64,000 bases of DNA from NCBI RefSeq assembly GCF_000419765.1, contig NZ_ATTQ01000021.1:41366-105365 (forward strand), read 5' to 3'. This stretch comes from Rhizobium mongolense USDA 1844. GTDB lineage: Bacteria > Pseudomonadota > Alphaproteobacteria > Rhizobiales > Rhizobiaceae. Position numbers and translations under genes: made by a program. Positions 35,803-45,161 of this stretch are shown here, piece after piece. Under the pieces are notes generated by a model. That model saw only the letters and a list, made by a program, of their open reading frames with translations, was not told the origin of the DNA and did not search any database. Each line of letters starts with the position of its first letter. Positions within the stretch are counted from its first letter, which is position 1.

Positions 35803-36702
35803 TCAGCCCAGCAGATGATGCTTGGCTACGGTCGTGACTTCTCGCGTCAAGTCAACCAGCCGTTCCGCCGCTAGACGGTTCATTTGCCAGTACAGAGGAA
35901 CGTCCAGCGGCGTTTCCGGGATCAGCTCCACCAGACGCCCGGAGTCCAAGTGCTCGCGCACGAGGGGGGCCGGGTTCATGCCCCATCCCATGCCGGACAG
36001 GCTGGCCTCGATGAAAGCCTGCGTCGAAGGCAGCCAATGGGTCGGAGGGCTGAGGTCTTCTCCGAGCACCTGACGTATCCAACGGCTCTGGAGCCTGTCC
36101 TTTTGATTGAAGGTCAATGCGGGCGCATTGCCGATGGCCCCTGCCGTTACGCCCTGAGAAAAATGCCGGGCAACGAAATCGGGGCTCGCCGTTGCATGAT
36201 AGCGGAGCGCGCCGAGAAACATGCGCCGGCAGCCCTGAACCGGCTTTTCCAGGCTGGAGACGGCAGCGACCACCTGCCCACGCCGCAGCCATTCGGCGGT
36301 ATGATCCTCGTCATCGATCGCAATATTGAAGAGATACGCAGAGCGTCTGGCGAAACTGGACATGGCCGTCAGGAACCATGTTCCAAGACTGTCGGCATTC
36401 GTCGCAATGTGCAGCGTCACCCTCGGCTCTGGTTTGGCCGGATCGACAAGGGCGGGCAGATACTTGAACAGGTCTGCTTCGAGCATTCCGACATTCTCCA
36501 TGTGCCGGCAGAGCCATTCTCCCTTCTCTGTTGCAGTGCAGGGAGTGCCCCGCGCGATCAGAACGATGCCAAGACGTTCCTCAAGCTGTTTCACCCGCTG
36601 CGAGACAGCCGAGGGCGTCACGTTGAGAATGCCTGCGGCCTTTTCGAAGCTGCCTGTTTGAACGACTGCGGATACGGCGCGGAGAGCGGAATAATCGATC
36701 AT
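35803..36702 (-). CDS. LysR-family regulator, ArgP/LysG type
   Basis: A 299-residue LysR regulator. Its N-terminal helix-turn-helix (GSFEKAAGILNVTPSAVSQRVKQLEERLG) and the ArgP-like residues (IARGTPCTATEKGEWL) place it in the ArgP/LysG/IciA group, which sense lysine or arginine and activate a divergent LysE or ArgO exporter. Here the lysE gene is immediately divergent, matching that arrangement. ATG 36702 follows the 96-bp AT-rich spacer. Confidence 0.88.
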   Translation of the reverse strand: MIDYSALRAVSAVVQTGSFEKAAGILNVTPSAVSQRVKQLEERLGIVLIARGTPCTATEKGEWLCRHMENVGMLEADLFKYLPALVDPAKPEPRVTLHIATNADSLGTWFLTAMSSFARRSAYLFNIAIDDEDHTAEWLRRGQVVAAVSSLEKPVQGCRRMFLGALRYHATASPDFVARHFSQGVTAGAIGNAPALTFNQKDRLQSRWIRQVLGEDLSPPTHWLPSTQAFIEASLSGMGWGMNPAPLVREHLDSGRLVELIPETPLDVPLYWQMNRLAAERLVDLTREVTTVAKHHLLG

Positions 36703-36798
36703 GAGTTAGTTTTGCTTAATCAGCATTAGCAGCATTAATTATACTAAATTGACGGGATGCGATAGCGGAAAGTCCCGATATTTAGGGAGCGGATTAAG
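36703..36798. promoter_or_regulatory. divergent promoter region of lysG/argP-type and lysE genes
   Basis: A 96-bp AT-rich spacer unlike the surrounding GC-rich DNA, with repeated ATTA/TTAAT elements (for example TTAATCAGCATTAGCAGCA). It must contain both promoters and the ArgP/LysG-binding site. Individual boxes cannot be fixed by eye. Confidence 0.5.
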
Positions 36799-37407
36799 GT
36801 GAATTTTCCGGTTTTTGGGACCGGCCTCATGATGGGGCTCAGCCTGATTGTTGCGATTGGCGCGCAGAACGCGTTCGTGCTGCGCCAGGGCCTGCGCAAC
36901 GAGCATGTATTCGCCGTCTGCCTCGCATGTGGTTTGTCGGACGCGGTGCTCATCACGCTGGGCGTGACCAGTTTCCGGCAGATCAGCGCGTTGCTGCCCT
37001 GGCTCGATCCGGCAATGCGTTATGGAGGAGCGGCGTTCTTGATCTGGTATGGCGCAAAAAGCCTGTATTCCGCCTTCCGCTTGTCGGGAGCGCTGGCGGT
37101 GCAGGAGGCGGGTCTATCGAATTTTCGAGCGACCCTTGCGACCTGTCTTGCTCTTACCTGGCTCAACCCGCACGTCTACCTCGATACGGTCGTGCTGCTT
37201 GGCACCATCTCGACCCGGTTTCCAGGATACGAGGTATCGTTCGCGGCGGGAGCCGCAACCGGCTCGTTTCTTTTCTTCTTTTCGCTTGGCTACGGTGCAA
37301 CCTGGCTACGGCCGATCTTCTCGAAGCCGGCATCGTGGCGAATTCTGGAAACGCTCATTACTTTTACGATGTGGATGATTGCCTTTAACCTATTGAGGGA
37401 AATGTAG
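36799..37407 (+). CDS. lysE: LysE-type basic amino acid exporter
   Basis: A 202-residue inner-membrane protein starting at GTG 36799. Six hydrophobic segments and the LysE signature SLIVAIGAQNAFVLRQGL near the N-terminus, with LTWLNPHVYLDTVVLLG later, identify the LysE/ArgO group that exports lysine or arginine when cytoplasmic levels rise. It is divergent from its likely activator. A GC-rich hairpin follows the stop. Confidence 0.88.
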   Translation: MNFPVFGTGLMMGLSLIVAIGAQNAFVLRQGLRNEHVFAVCLACGLSDAVLITLGVTSFRQISALLPWLDPAMRYGGAAFLIWYGAKSLYSAFRLSGALAVQEAGLSNFRATLATCLALTWLNPHVYLDTVVLLGTISTRFPGYEVSFAAGAATGSFLFFFSLGYGATWLRPIFSKPASWRILETLITFTMWMIAFNLLREM

Positions 37408-37433
37408 CCGCCGATCTGCCGGGATGTCCGCAT

Positions 37434-37464
37434 GGGGGTCGGGAGTGCACCGCCCGCGACCCCC
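37434..37464 (+). terminator. likely terminator after lysE
   Basis: GGGGGTCG at 37434-37441 pairs perfectly with CGACCCCC at 37457-37464 across a 15-base loop, followed by GCTTTC. It begins 26 bases after the lysE stop. The T-run is weak, so this may be an inefficient intrinsic terminator. Confidence 0.5.
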
Positions 37465-37584
37465 GCTTTCGGCGACGTCATAAAAAACTTGATCGTGGCG
37501 CCCAAAGATAGAGACAGGCGCGCGGTTGCACGTTACGCTTCGATCGACCTTCTATAACAACCAACAGCATGATTAGGCCTCAGA

Positions 37585-38223
37585 TTGTCTGCCGAATTCC
37601 ACCATCTCCTGATTGTCTACACCGCCTATGTGATCGCCGCCGGAAGCCCCGGCCCCAGCAATATGCGGATCATGGGGGTGGCGATGCATAACGGGCGGCG
37701 TGCGGCCCTCATAGTCGCTGCCGGCGTGGTCAGCGGTTCGATCTTCTGGGGTGCGATGGCTGCAACGGGCGTCTCAGCTGTCCTGACCCGCTATGCGGAA
37801 GCGCTGATCGTACTCAAAATCTTCGGTGGTCTTTATCTTCTTTATCTCGCCTTCAAGGCGGGCAAAGCCGCACTTGCTTCGGGCGATCAGGCTGTGTCGC
37901 ATAGGGGGCCGAATGGTGCCCTAGTGTCGGGAGCAGAACTCTACCGGCGCGGCTTACTGATGCACCTCAGCAATCCGAAATCGATCCTTGCGTGGATCGC
38001 CTTGGTGACGCTGGGTCTTGGCCCGAACTCGTCATGGCACACGCTTGCGGCGATCCTTGGCGGTTGCGCGGTGTTGAGCGTGACCATCTTTTGCGGCTAT
38101 GCGGTTATTTTCTCGACCGCACCTATGGTGCGCCTGTACCGTCGCGCGAGGCGATGGATCGAAGGAGTATTGGCCCTGTTTTTCAGCGTTGCCGGTCTCC
38201 GGCTGCTACTGGCGCGCGCGTAA
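37585..38223 (+). CDS. RhtB/LysE-family amino acid exporter
   Basis: A 212-residue membrane protein starting at TTG 37585. The family pattern is clear: AAGSPGPSNMRIMGVAMHNGRR in the first part and GLLMHLSNPKSILAWIAL in the middle, with six hydrophobic segments. RhtB-type carriers export threonine, homoserine or other amino acids. It overlaps no neighbour but ends 17 bases before a DapA-like gene, suggesting co-transcription. It differs clearly from the LysE paralogue upstream. Confidence 0.85.
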   Translation: MSAEFHHLLIVYTAYVIAAGSPGPSNMRIMGVAMHNGRRAALIVAAGVVSGSIFWGAMAATGVSAVLTRYAEALIVLKIFGGLYLLYLAFKAGKAALASGDQAVSHRGPNGALVSGAELYRRGLLMHLSNPKSILAWIALVTLGLGPNSSWHTLAAILGGCAVLSVTIFCGYAVIFSTAPMVRLYRRARRWIEGVLALFFSVAGLRLLLARA

Positions 38224-38240
38224 GCTATGGGGGAAGCATC

Positions 38241-39131
38241 ATGAAGCTCTTCGCTGGCCTCTCGGCCTTTTCCATCACGCCCACGGATGCCTCCGGATGT
38301 GTCGACACGGCCGCGCTTGCACGCCTCCTCGAACGCATTTCTGCGGCCCGCGCCGACTCCATCGGACTGCTGGGAAGCACCGGCGGTTACGCATTTCTTT
38401 CGAGACACGAGCGACAGCGTGCCGTCGAGGCGGCAATGGCGTGCGTTGGCGGGAAGATACCTGTCATCGTCGGTGTCGGCGCGCTGAGAACCGACGAGGC
38501 TCAGGCGCATGCCCGTGATGCCAGGAAGGTGGGAGCGAATGGTCTTCTGTTGGCTCCCATGTCCTATACTCCCCTGACGGAAGAGGAGGTGTTTCAGCAT
38601 ATTTTGGCCGTTGCGGAAGCGGGTGAGCTGCCCTTGTGCATCTACAACAACCCGAGCACCACCCGCTTCACCTTCACCGACGATCTGATCGTCCGTCTGG
38701 CGAGCGCACCGAACATTGTCGCCGTGAAAATGCCGCTTCCCACCCACGGGGATGTTAAGGCTGAACTTACGCGTTTGCGAAGGCGCACGCCGAAGGGCTT
38801 CGCAATCGGCTACAGTGGCGATTGGGGCGCGGCCGACGCACTGCTGGCGGGCTGCGACGCCTGGTACAGCGTGATCGCTGGCTTGTTGCCGTCCGAAGCC
38901 GTTGCTCTCACGCGAGCAGCCCAAGCAGGAGACGCCTGCGAGGTCGAGCGCCTCGATCAGGCCTTTCAACCCTTGTGGAGGCTCTTCAAGGAGTTTGGCA
39001 GCTTCCGCGTAATGTACGCGATAGCTGACGCCCTTGGCCTTTGCCGCGCCGCGCCACCACGGCCAATCCTGCCCTTGCCGCCATCAGACATGCCAAGAGT
39101 GAAAGACGCACTCGATCGTATCTTGATCTGA
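38241..39131 (+). CDS. dihydrodipicolinate synthase/N-acetylneuraminate lyase family aldolase
   Basis: A 296-residue class-I aldolase-type protein from ATG 38241 with GGGGGA upstream. The Schiff-base Lys163 lies in IVAVKMP, the catalytic Tyr135 in IYNNPSTTRF, and the pyruvate-binding loop reads LLGSTGGY rather than the GTTGE of true DapA. This deviation and its place beside amino-acid exporters suggest a catabolic or specialised aldolase rather than the housekeeping lysine enzyme. Function is inferred only at family level. Confidence 0.85.
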   Translation: MKLFAGLSAFSITPTDASGCVDTAALARLLERISAARADSIGLLGSTGGYAFLSRHERQRAVEAAMACVGGKIPVIVGVGALRTDEAQAHARDARKVGANGLLLAPMSYTPLTEEEVFQHILAVAEAGELPLCIYNNPSTTRFTFTDDLIVRLASAPNIVAVKMPLPTHGDVKAELTRLRRRTPKGFAIGYSGDWGAADALLAGCDAWYSVIAGLLPSEAVALTRAAQAGDACEVERLDQAFQPLWRLFKEFGSFRVMYAIADALGLCRAAPPRPILPLPPSDMPRVKDALDRILI

Positions 39132-39269
39132 CCGCACATGGGCGCATTTGAGGCCTGGCCAAGGTGTCGTTATGGCTCCGCGGCCGGAGTGCCAATATCC
39201 GCAAGAGTGGTCTTGTGGTGTGTGCCATCTGAGGCTGTATGTAGCCTCATCTGGAACGAGGATTTAATT

Positions 39270-39701
39270 ATGTTGGCCTTTGAAGACGTTGCGAACGTGC
39301 TCGGCCTTCCTGCCAAGGAGGCGGCTCTTCGGTCGCCGTTCGGGTTGATATCGCGCATCGAGGGTGGGCTGCCGATCGCCGCACTGGAGCGGGTGGCCCA
39401 TCTGCTTGCGCCAAACGACAGTCAGTTCAAATATCGCTTTGTACCGAAAGCCACTTATGACCGGCGGAAGGCTTCGCTTCGCTTGTCTTCGGACGAGGGA
39501 ATGCGGATTGCGCGTGACGCCAGGGTTTGGAATCTTGCGCTCGACGTCTGGCAGAGCGAGGAGGCTGCGCGGGAATTCCTCTTCAGAGCTCATCCGATGC
39601 TCGAGGACAGGCGCCCGATCGATGTCATCATCCAAAACGAAATCGGCGCCGAGTTGGTGCTGGAAATTCTCGCAAGCCTGAAATACGGCAGTGCTGCGTG
39701 A
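39270..39701 (+). CDS. MbcA/ParS/Xre-type antitoxin (DUF2384)
   Basis: A 143-residue protein from ATG 39270. The N-terminal part is a helical DNA-binding region; the C-terminal part (VWNLALDVWQSEEAAREFLF, then AHPMLEDRRPIDVI) is the DUF2384 toxin-binding domain, with the typical hPMLxxxxPID sequence. It is coupled to a RES-domain toxin through a four-base overlap (GTGA). It should neutralise the toxin and repress the operon. Confidence 0.9.
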   Translation: MLAFEDVANVLGLPAKEAALRSPFGLISRIEGGLPIAALERVAHLLAPNDSQFKYRFVPKATYDRRKASLRLSSDEGMRIARDARVWNLALDVWQSEEAAREFLFRAHPMLEDRRPIDVIIQNEIGAELVLEILASLKYGSAA

Positions 39702-40180
39702 CGGCACAGGTTCTTGATCGGACCTTGTCGTCCTTCCGGGTCGGTGATCCTAATGGGGCCCATCCCATTTTTGACGCTACCGGCTCGACTATCGCCCCCG
39801 GCCGATGGAATACGCCCGGAAGTCCGATGATTTACAGCAGCCAGCACTGTTCTACGGCCGTGCTCGAAAAGTTGGTGCATGGCAGCGGCCGTTTGCCACC
39901 CAGCCAGCACTATGTCGAGATCATAAGCCCGCACGGACTAACGTATGAAGTCTTCTCGCCGCCAACACTTTCTGATTGGGATGCGATGCCGGCGACCGTA
40001 AGTAAGAAGTTCGGCGAACAATGGTGCTTGGAAAGGCGAAGTGCCATCCTCCAGGTGCCTAGCGTCGTAGCGCGTCTCGATCATAATGTCCTGATTAATC
40101 CAGCTCATCCGGAGTTCCCACAAATTCGGGCAAGCCTGCATCAGCCGGTCTATTGGGACCGCCGATTGTTTGGTGCGTAA
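39698..40180 (+). CDS. RES-domain NAD-degrading toxin (MbcT/ParT type)
   Basis: A 160-residue protein starting at GTG 39698 within the antitoxin stop. RES motifs: Arg in FRVGDPNGAHP, the GRWNTPGSPMIYSS segment (Arg36, Tyr46), and Glu57 in STAVLEKLVH. RES toxins of MbcT type break down NAD, and ParT-type relatives ADP-ribosylate a metabolic enzyme. Order and spacing match known MbcTA/Xre-RES operons. Which activity this one has cannot be told from sequence. Confidence 0.9.
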   Translation: MTAQVLDRTLSSFRVGDPNGAHPIFDATGSTIAPGRWNTPGSPMIYSSQHCSTAVLEKLVHGSGRLPPSQHYVEIISPHGLTYEVFSPPTLSDWDAMPATVSKKFGEQWCLERRSAILQVPSVVARLDHNVLINPAHPEFPQIRASLHQPVYWDRRLFGA

Positions 40181-40634
40181 TTCCGGACGCGGGCCGCAGT
40201 AGCTCCGGACAGGCGTTTCGTGGTGGCTGTGTGTCTCACACGCTGTCTTTGGATCACTGATCTGGCTGTCCGTCTCAAGTTGTGCTTCGCCTCATCAAAG
40301 TAGCCGGCGGCTTGCGTTGCCGACTTTGTATTTCGGCGCATGGTCTACGATCCGTGCGATCTGACCGAGCCGCATTCCGTGTAAGGCGCGACGCAGCTGA
40401 ATAATCGAGAACCCGCGTGGCGTTGCTGTCCAGCGGCGTTGCCGTGGGTCTTCATCCAAACCGCGACTTGCTTCGCGCATGGAACTGCGAGGGGAGTGGG
40501 CTGCTCAGCCGAATTGCGGCCGGCTGGAGGCCATAGTCATACACCAGGCACGCTTTTGCCGGCGCCCATGGGATCTGACGGGCGCCGGTGTTTCATCGTC
40601 GGCAGGCGGTTGCTTTCGGCTGCGGCACGCTGCG
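40181..40634. other. 454-bp stretch without a supported gene
   Basis: Between the RES toxin and the malonate carrier no frame shows convincing coding features. A 61-codon minus-strand frame (40295-40480) ends with LHGMRLGQIARIVDHAPKYK, which reads protein-like, but it has no recognised family and no ribosome site. It may be a gene relic. Confidence 0.5.
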
Positions 40635-41981
40635 TCAGACGAGCCCGGGCACGACGAAGACCAACCAGGCAACCAGCGGCCCGATGATCGCGATCAGGGC
40701 GCTGTAAATCAGCAGTTGACGCAGCACCTTCTCGCGTTTGTCATCTGGGGCGTTGGCAACGACGAGTGCGCCATTGGTGGAAAACGGGCTGGTATCGACG
40801 ATCGTTGTCGAGATCGCGATTGCCGCTACCACGCCGACGGCGCTGATATGACCTTGCAGCAGGAATGGTACCGCCAAGGGAATGATGGCGCCAAGGAGCG
40901 CTGTCGAGGATGCAAAGGCCGAGACGATGGCGCCCGTGAAGCAGAGCAGCAGCGCAACCAAGAGCGGCATGCCGAGACTTGAAATGCCGTGCGCGACATA
41001 GTCGACCGTCCCGGCCTTTTCCATGACGCCGACATAGGTAATGATGCCGGCAATCAGCAGCACGGTCGACCAGCTTACCTTGTCGATTGCCGCCTTTTGA
41101 GTTTTCGGTGAGAGCAGCGCGAGAGCGACTGCGACAGTCATGGCGACCAGACCCACATTGAATTTGAAGACCAGTGCACCGATGCCGAGAGCCGTCAAGC
41201 CGATCAAGGTGGATATCCGCTCGCTGGTGAGGCGGAATGTTGCAGCTGTGTCGGCGGCCGTGCCGTAGGCATGCTCTCTCATCGGCTTTGCGGGTGTACC
41301 CCCATGGCCTCTGATCGATGCCGATACGCCTTCAGGGTGCAGTTCGGGCAAGGGGCCGAACAATACCGATTGCTGCTTCATTACGCGCGCACCGCCAAAA
41401 ACGAAGAACACCAGTACGGCAATCGCCAGATTGAAGAAGAAGCTGGAAAGGAACAGCGATGTCGGAGCCAAAGGCAGGCCCGCCTTCGCGACGATCTGAT
41501 TGGTAATGCCGCCATAGACACTGATCGGCGAAAAGCCGCCGGCTTGTGCGCCATGGATGACCATCAGGCCCATCATCACCGGGTGGATCCTGTATTGCAC
41601 GGCAAAGCTCAGCGCCACCGGCGCAAGGATGGCCACGGCTGCCGGCCCTAGCGCTCCAAAGCCGGTGATGACCGCAGCGACCAGGAACATAACCCAGGGA
41701 ATCCATGCGACATGCCCTCGGACCAGACGGACGGCGCATTCAACCAGCCAGTCGATGGTGCCGTTGATCTGCGCGATCGCAAAAAGGTAGGTCACGGCAA
41801 CCAGAGTCAGGAATAGATCGCTCGGAAAACCTGCGAAGATATCGGTGGCTTTCATACCGATGATGAGCGTGCCGAGCAGGAACGTGCAGGCGAAAGCAAG
41901 TGCGCCCATGTTGATTGGCTGGATCGTTGCGACGACAAACATGCCGATCAACAAGAGTATGGACAGTATTTCGATGCTCAT
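40635..41981 (-). CDS. matC: malonate/dicarboxylate carrier MatC
   Basis: About 448 residues from ATG 41981, which is preceded by GGAGGGGAA. Twelve or so hydrophobic segments and the MatC N-terminal pattern (MSIEILSILLLIGMFVVATI, then GTLIIGMKATDIFAGFPSDL) identify the SLC13-like malonate carrier of rhizobia. It is last in the matABC operon on the minus strand, which imports malonate, converts it to malonyl-CoA and decarboxylates it to acetyl-CoA. Confidence 0.88.
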   Translation of the reverse strand: MSIEILSILLLIGMFVVATIQPINMGALAFACTFLLGTLIIGMKATDIFAGFPSDLFLTLVAVTYLFAIAQINGTIDWLVECAVRLVRGHVAWIPWVMFLVAAVITGFGALGPAAVAILAPVALSFAVQYRIHPVMMGLMVIHGAQAGGFSPISVYGGITNQIVAKAGLPLAPTSLFLSSFFFNLAIAVLVFFVFGGARVMKQQSVLFGPLPELHPEGVSASIRGHGGTPAKPMREHAYGTAADTAATFRLTSERISTLIGLTALGIGALVFKFNVGLVAMTVAVALALLSPKTQKAAIDKVSWSTVLLIAGIITYVGVMEKAGTVDYVAHGISSLGMPLLVALLLCFTGAIVSAFASSTALLGAIIPLAVPFLLQGHISAVGVVAAIAISTTIVDTSPFSTNGALVVANAPDDKREKVLRQLLIYSALIAIIGPLVAWLVFVVPGLV

Positions 41982-42077
41982 GATTCCCCTCCCTCCGGCG
42001 CTCTCGTGCCGGCAGCTTCTCGTTTGCAGCAATTGAAAATGTCTGCGCGCCGTCCTCCCAGAAGGCGCACAGGCGGA

Positions 42078-43592
42078 TCAGGTCCTTGCGTAAAGGTCGG
42101 CGTATTTCTGCCGAAGAACGTTCTTCTGCACCTTGCCCATGGCATTGCGCGGCAAGTCCTCGGCGAAGATGATGCGCTTCGGCTGCTTGTATCGTGCGAG
42201 CCGGTCGTGGAGCGCATGAAGAATGGCGCCTTCGTCAAGCACCGTATTGGGTTTGCGCACCACGATGGCCGTGACGCCCTCTCCGAAATCGGGATGAGGA
42301 ACTCCGATGACGGCACTTTCGACGACGCCATCGAGTTGGTCGATCTCGCCTTCGACCTCCTTGGGGTAGATGTTGTATCCGCCGGAAATCACCAGGTCCT
42401 TGCTGCGACCGACAATGTGGACATAGCCGTCCGTGTCGATCTTGCCGAGGTCGCCGCTGATGAAGAACCCGTCGGAGGTGAACTCGGCTGCCGTCTTTTC
42501 CGGCATTCGCCAGTAGCCCTTGAAGACGTTCGGCCCCTTGATTTCGATCATCCCGGTTTCATCGGGCGGCAGCACGGCGCCGGTGGCCGGATCCGTAACG
42601 CGCACCGTCACTCCGGGAAGGGGCAAGCCGACTGTTCCGGCGATCCGCGCTCCGTCATAGGGATTGGACGTATTCATGTTGGTTTCGGTCATCCCGTAGC
42701 GCTCAAGGATGGCATGACCGGTGCGCTTTTCGAACTCGACATGGGTTTCGGCAAGCAGGGGTGCCGAACCAGAAACGAAGAGGCGCATATTCGCGACCGC
42801 CTGCTTGTCGAGGCGGCGGCTCTGCAGGAGGCGCACGTAAAAGGTCGGGACACCCATCAGCATGGTCGCCTGCGGCATCAGCGCAACGACCTCGTCTGCA
42901 TCGAATTTCGACAGCAGGAACATCGAGGCACCGGCAAGTAAAGTGACGTTGGTGGCAACGAACAGCCCGTGCGTGTGGAAGATGGGCAATGCGTGGATCA
43001 GCCGATCGCCAGATGAAACGCGCCAGCAATCGCGCAAGGTCGTGGCGTTAGAAAGGAGATTTCCATGCGTGAGCATCGCCCCCTTGGAGCGGCCCGTGGT
43101 TCCTGAGGTGTAAAGGATCGCCGCCAGATCATCTGGCGAACATGACGCATCCACGAAATCAAGTGGTTCGTCCCTCGCAAGATCGAGCAACGAGCCCGTA
43201 CCATCTGCATCGAGCGTTTCGACGATTGCGCCATGAGCCTTTGCAATCGTTGCGACTGCCTCACGCTGAGCCGGCGAGACCACAACCAGGCGCGGCTCGG
43301 CATCGCCAATAAAGTAGTCGAGTTCGGCGAGCGTGTAGGCTGTATTCAGTGGCAGATAGACAGCGCCACAGCGAAGGCAGGCCAGGTAGAGGATCAAGGC
43401 TTGGGCGCTCTTTTCCACCTGCACGGCAACCCGGTCGCCGGGACGAATACCGAGGGCGCCGATCGCACTGGCGATGCGGCCTGAAAGGTCGAGCGCCTCG
43501 TCGTAGGTCCAGATCCGTCCGCCATTGATGCGGATGAATGGCGCATTGCCGGGTGCGGCGGCCCGTATGGCGTCGAAAAGATGGTTGCTCAT
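42078..43592 (-). CDS. matB: malonyl-CoA synthetase MatB
   Basis: A 504-residue acyl-CoA synthetase from ATG 43592 (GGAGGG upstream). The AMP-binding signature TSGTTGRSKGAMLTHGNL, the YGMTETNMNTSNPY loop (the EMTN-type stretch specific to MatB-like enzymes), GYWRMPEKTAAEF, and the C-terminal catalytic Lys in LPRNAMGKVQKN are present. It joins malonate to CoA using ATP. It lies between matA (23 bases upstream) and matC. Confidence 0.93.
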   Translation of the reverse strand: MSNHLFDAIRAAAPGNAPFIRINGGRIWTYDEALDLSGRIASAIGALGIRPGDRVAVQVEKSAQALILYLACLRCGAVYLPLNTAYTLAELDYFIGDAEPRLVVVSPAQREAVATIAKAHGAIVETLDADGTGSLLDLARDEPLDFVDASCSPDDLAAILYTSGTTGRSKGAMLTHGNLLSNATTLRDCWRVSSGDRLIHALPIFHTHGLFVATNVTLLAGASMFLLSKFDADEVVALMPQATMLMGVPTFYVRLLQSRRLDKQAVANMRLFVSGSAPLLAETHVEFEKRTGHAILERYGMTETNMNTSNPYDGARIAGTVGLPLPGVTVRVTDPATGAVLPPDETGMIEIKGPNVFKGYWRMPEKTAAEFTSDGFFISGDLGKIDTDGYVHIVGRSKDLVISGGYNIYPKEVEGEIDQLDGVVESAVIGVPHPDFGEGVTAIVVRKPNTVLDEGAILHALHDRLARYKQPKRIIFAEDLPRNAMGKVQKNVLRQKYADLYART

Positions 43593-43615
43593 GTCGCCCT
43601 CCTCCAATTGCTGTT

Positions 43616-45001
43616 TTACAACTCGCGCGAAAGTCCGCGAAGCCTGACAACTTTTGTGGCGTCCCCGTTCCGGCCGAGGAGATTTTTGACAGCCGGTGAG
43701 GCTGCAACTTCGCCACGCTGCGCCAGGGCCTCGTGGTTGGCTACGATGTCGTCGAGCTTGTAGAGATAGTTGACCATCAGGCCGTGCGCCTGCGCCATCG
43801 CCCTGGCCGAGTGGTCGCCGAGAAAATTCAATCTTTCCAGTCGCGCCCCGTTGCCCAGATGGAAACGGGCGACGGGATCAAGCGGGCGACCCTGCGGCGT
43901 GCGTTCGAGTAAAAAATAGCGCGCCGCAAGCGGCAGCAACACGCGCTCCACCTCAGCCGCCTTGGCCTTGTCGTCTGCCCATCTCGGGTCGTCAAGTAGT
44001 GCCAGGGCCGTGCGATCGGCATCCGACGGCGCCGGGCTGGCTGTCGAGGCACGCGCTTTGGCAAGCCAGCGGGCAAAGCCTGGAACGGGCGAGAGCGTCA
44101 CAAAATTCTTCAATCCGGGCAGGTCTCGCCGCAGGTCCTCGACGACCTGCTTGATCAGAAAGTTGCCGAAGGAGATTCCGCGGAGGCCGTCCTGGCAATT
44201 GGAGATCGAATAGAAGACCGCCGTCGTCGCCTCGTCGGCGTTGATCTGTTCTCTGCCTTCGTCGAGCACGTCCGCGATGGTGTTTGGTACCGACCGCGTG
44301 AGTGCCACCTCGACGAAGACAAGCGGTTCGTCTGCGAGGCGAGGATGGAAAAAGGCAAAGCAGCGACGGTCGGCTGGCGCCAGGCGGCGGCGCAACTCCT
44401 CCCAACTGGCGATCTCGTGCACGGCTTCGTATTTGATGATCTTTTCGAGAATGTGAGCTGGCGTCGACCAGTCGATTGGCCGAAGTGTGAGAAAGCCGCG
44501 ATTGAACCAGGAGCCGAACAGGTGGGCAAAGTCAGTGTCGATGGCGCGATATTCGTCCGCTTGCGCGGCTAAAGCGAGAAGTTGCTGACGCATCTGGACC
44601 AGCTTGGCCGTACCATTGGGCGCTTGGTTCAACCGGCGCAGGAGTTCCTGGCGCCGTGGTTCAGCTGCCTCATGGAGCGCGGTGATTGTCGCGGAGTTCT
44701 TTTCCGCACGATACGTTTCGATCGCCTGATCGAGTTTGGCCGTGTCTGGCCCGAACCTGTCATAGAGCATTTGCAGAAACTGCCGCACGCCGTCGGCTTC
44801 GAGTTTGCTCCACCGTTCGAGGATCTCGGCAGCAATGGCCATCCCGGACGCCTCGCCCCGGCTCGACATCAGCATTTCGCAGAGGGTTTCGAAATCGACT
44901 TTTGTCGCATCCGCCGGTGTGCGCGAATCCGCAAACAAAAGCTTGCGTCCGCGGTCCGTAATGTTTTGCAGCATGTCGCTGAAAAATGAGGTTCCAGGCA
45001 T
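43616..45001 (-). CDS. matA: malonyl-CoA decarboxylase MatA
   Basis: A 461-residue enzyme from ATG 45001 with AGGAGGAG upstream. Malonyl-CoA decarboxylase motifs are visible: FFHPRLADEPLVFVEVALT, FYSISNCQDGLRGISFGNFL with the conserved Ser, and FHLGNGARLERLNFLGD with the catalytic His near the C-terminus. The helical N-terminal half matches the family oligomerisation domain. It releases CO2 from malonyl-CoA to form acetyl-CoA. First gene of matABC. Confidence 0.93.
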   Translation of the reverse strand: MPGTSFFSDMLQNITDRGRKLLFADSRTPADATKVDFETLCEMLMSSRGEASGMAIAAEILERWSKLEADGVRQFLQMLYDRFGPDTAKLDQAIETYRAEKNSATITALHEAAEPRRQELLRRLNQAPNGTAKLVQMRQQLLALAAQADEYRAIDTDFAHLFGSWFNRGFLTLRPIDWSTPAHILEKIIKYEAVHEIASWEELRRRLAPADRRCFAFFHPRLADEPLVFVEVALTRSVPNTIADVLDEGREQINADEATTAVFYSISNCQDGLRGISFGNFLIKQVVEDLRRDLPGLKNFVTLSPVPGFARWLAKARASTASPAPSDADRTALALLDDPRWADDKAKAAEVERVLLPLAARYFLLERTPQGRPLDPVARFHLGNGARLERLNFLGDHSARAMAQAHGLMVNYLYKLDDIVANHEALAQRGEVAASPAVKNLLGRNGDATKVVRLRGLSREL

Positions 45002-45116
45002 GCCATTCTCCTCCTGCTCTACGGCGGCAAAGGCGTCCCCGGTCGCCACCGTTCTCATTTCTGAGGCTTCGCGGTATAGTATTTAGATTGGCGCATGTCG
45101 CGTACAATGTCAATGA

Positions 45117-45128
45117 TTGTGTATACAA
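45117..45128. promoter_or_regulatory. candidate MatR operator
   Basis: TTGTGTATACAA holds a perfect TTGT/ACAA inverted repeat with a 4-bp centre. It resembles GntR/FCD operators of the TTGTATACAA type and sits between the divergent matA (45001) and matR (45162) genes in an AT-rich spacer. The role is inferred. Confidence 0.55.
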
Positions 45129-45161
45129 GAAATTGATTTGGGTATTATAAAGGTGGAACGC

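Noticed and set aside
40295..40480. 61-codon minus-strand frame with a plausible protein-like end
   Set aside because: No recognised family, no ribosome site; transposase remnant considered but not supported.
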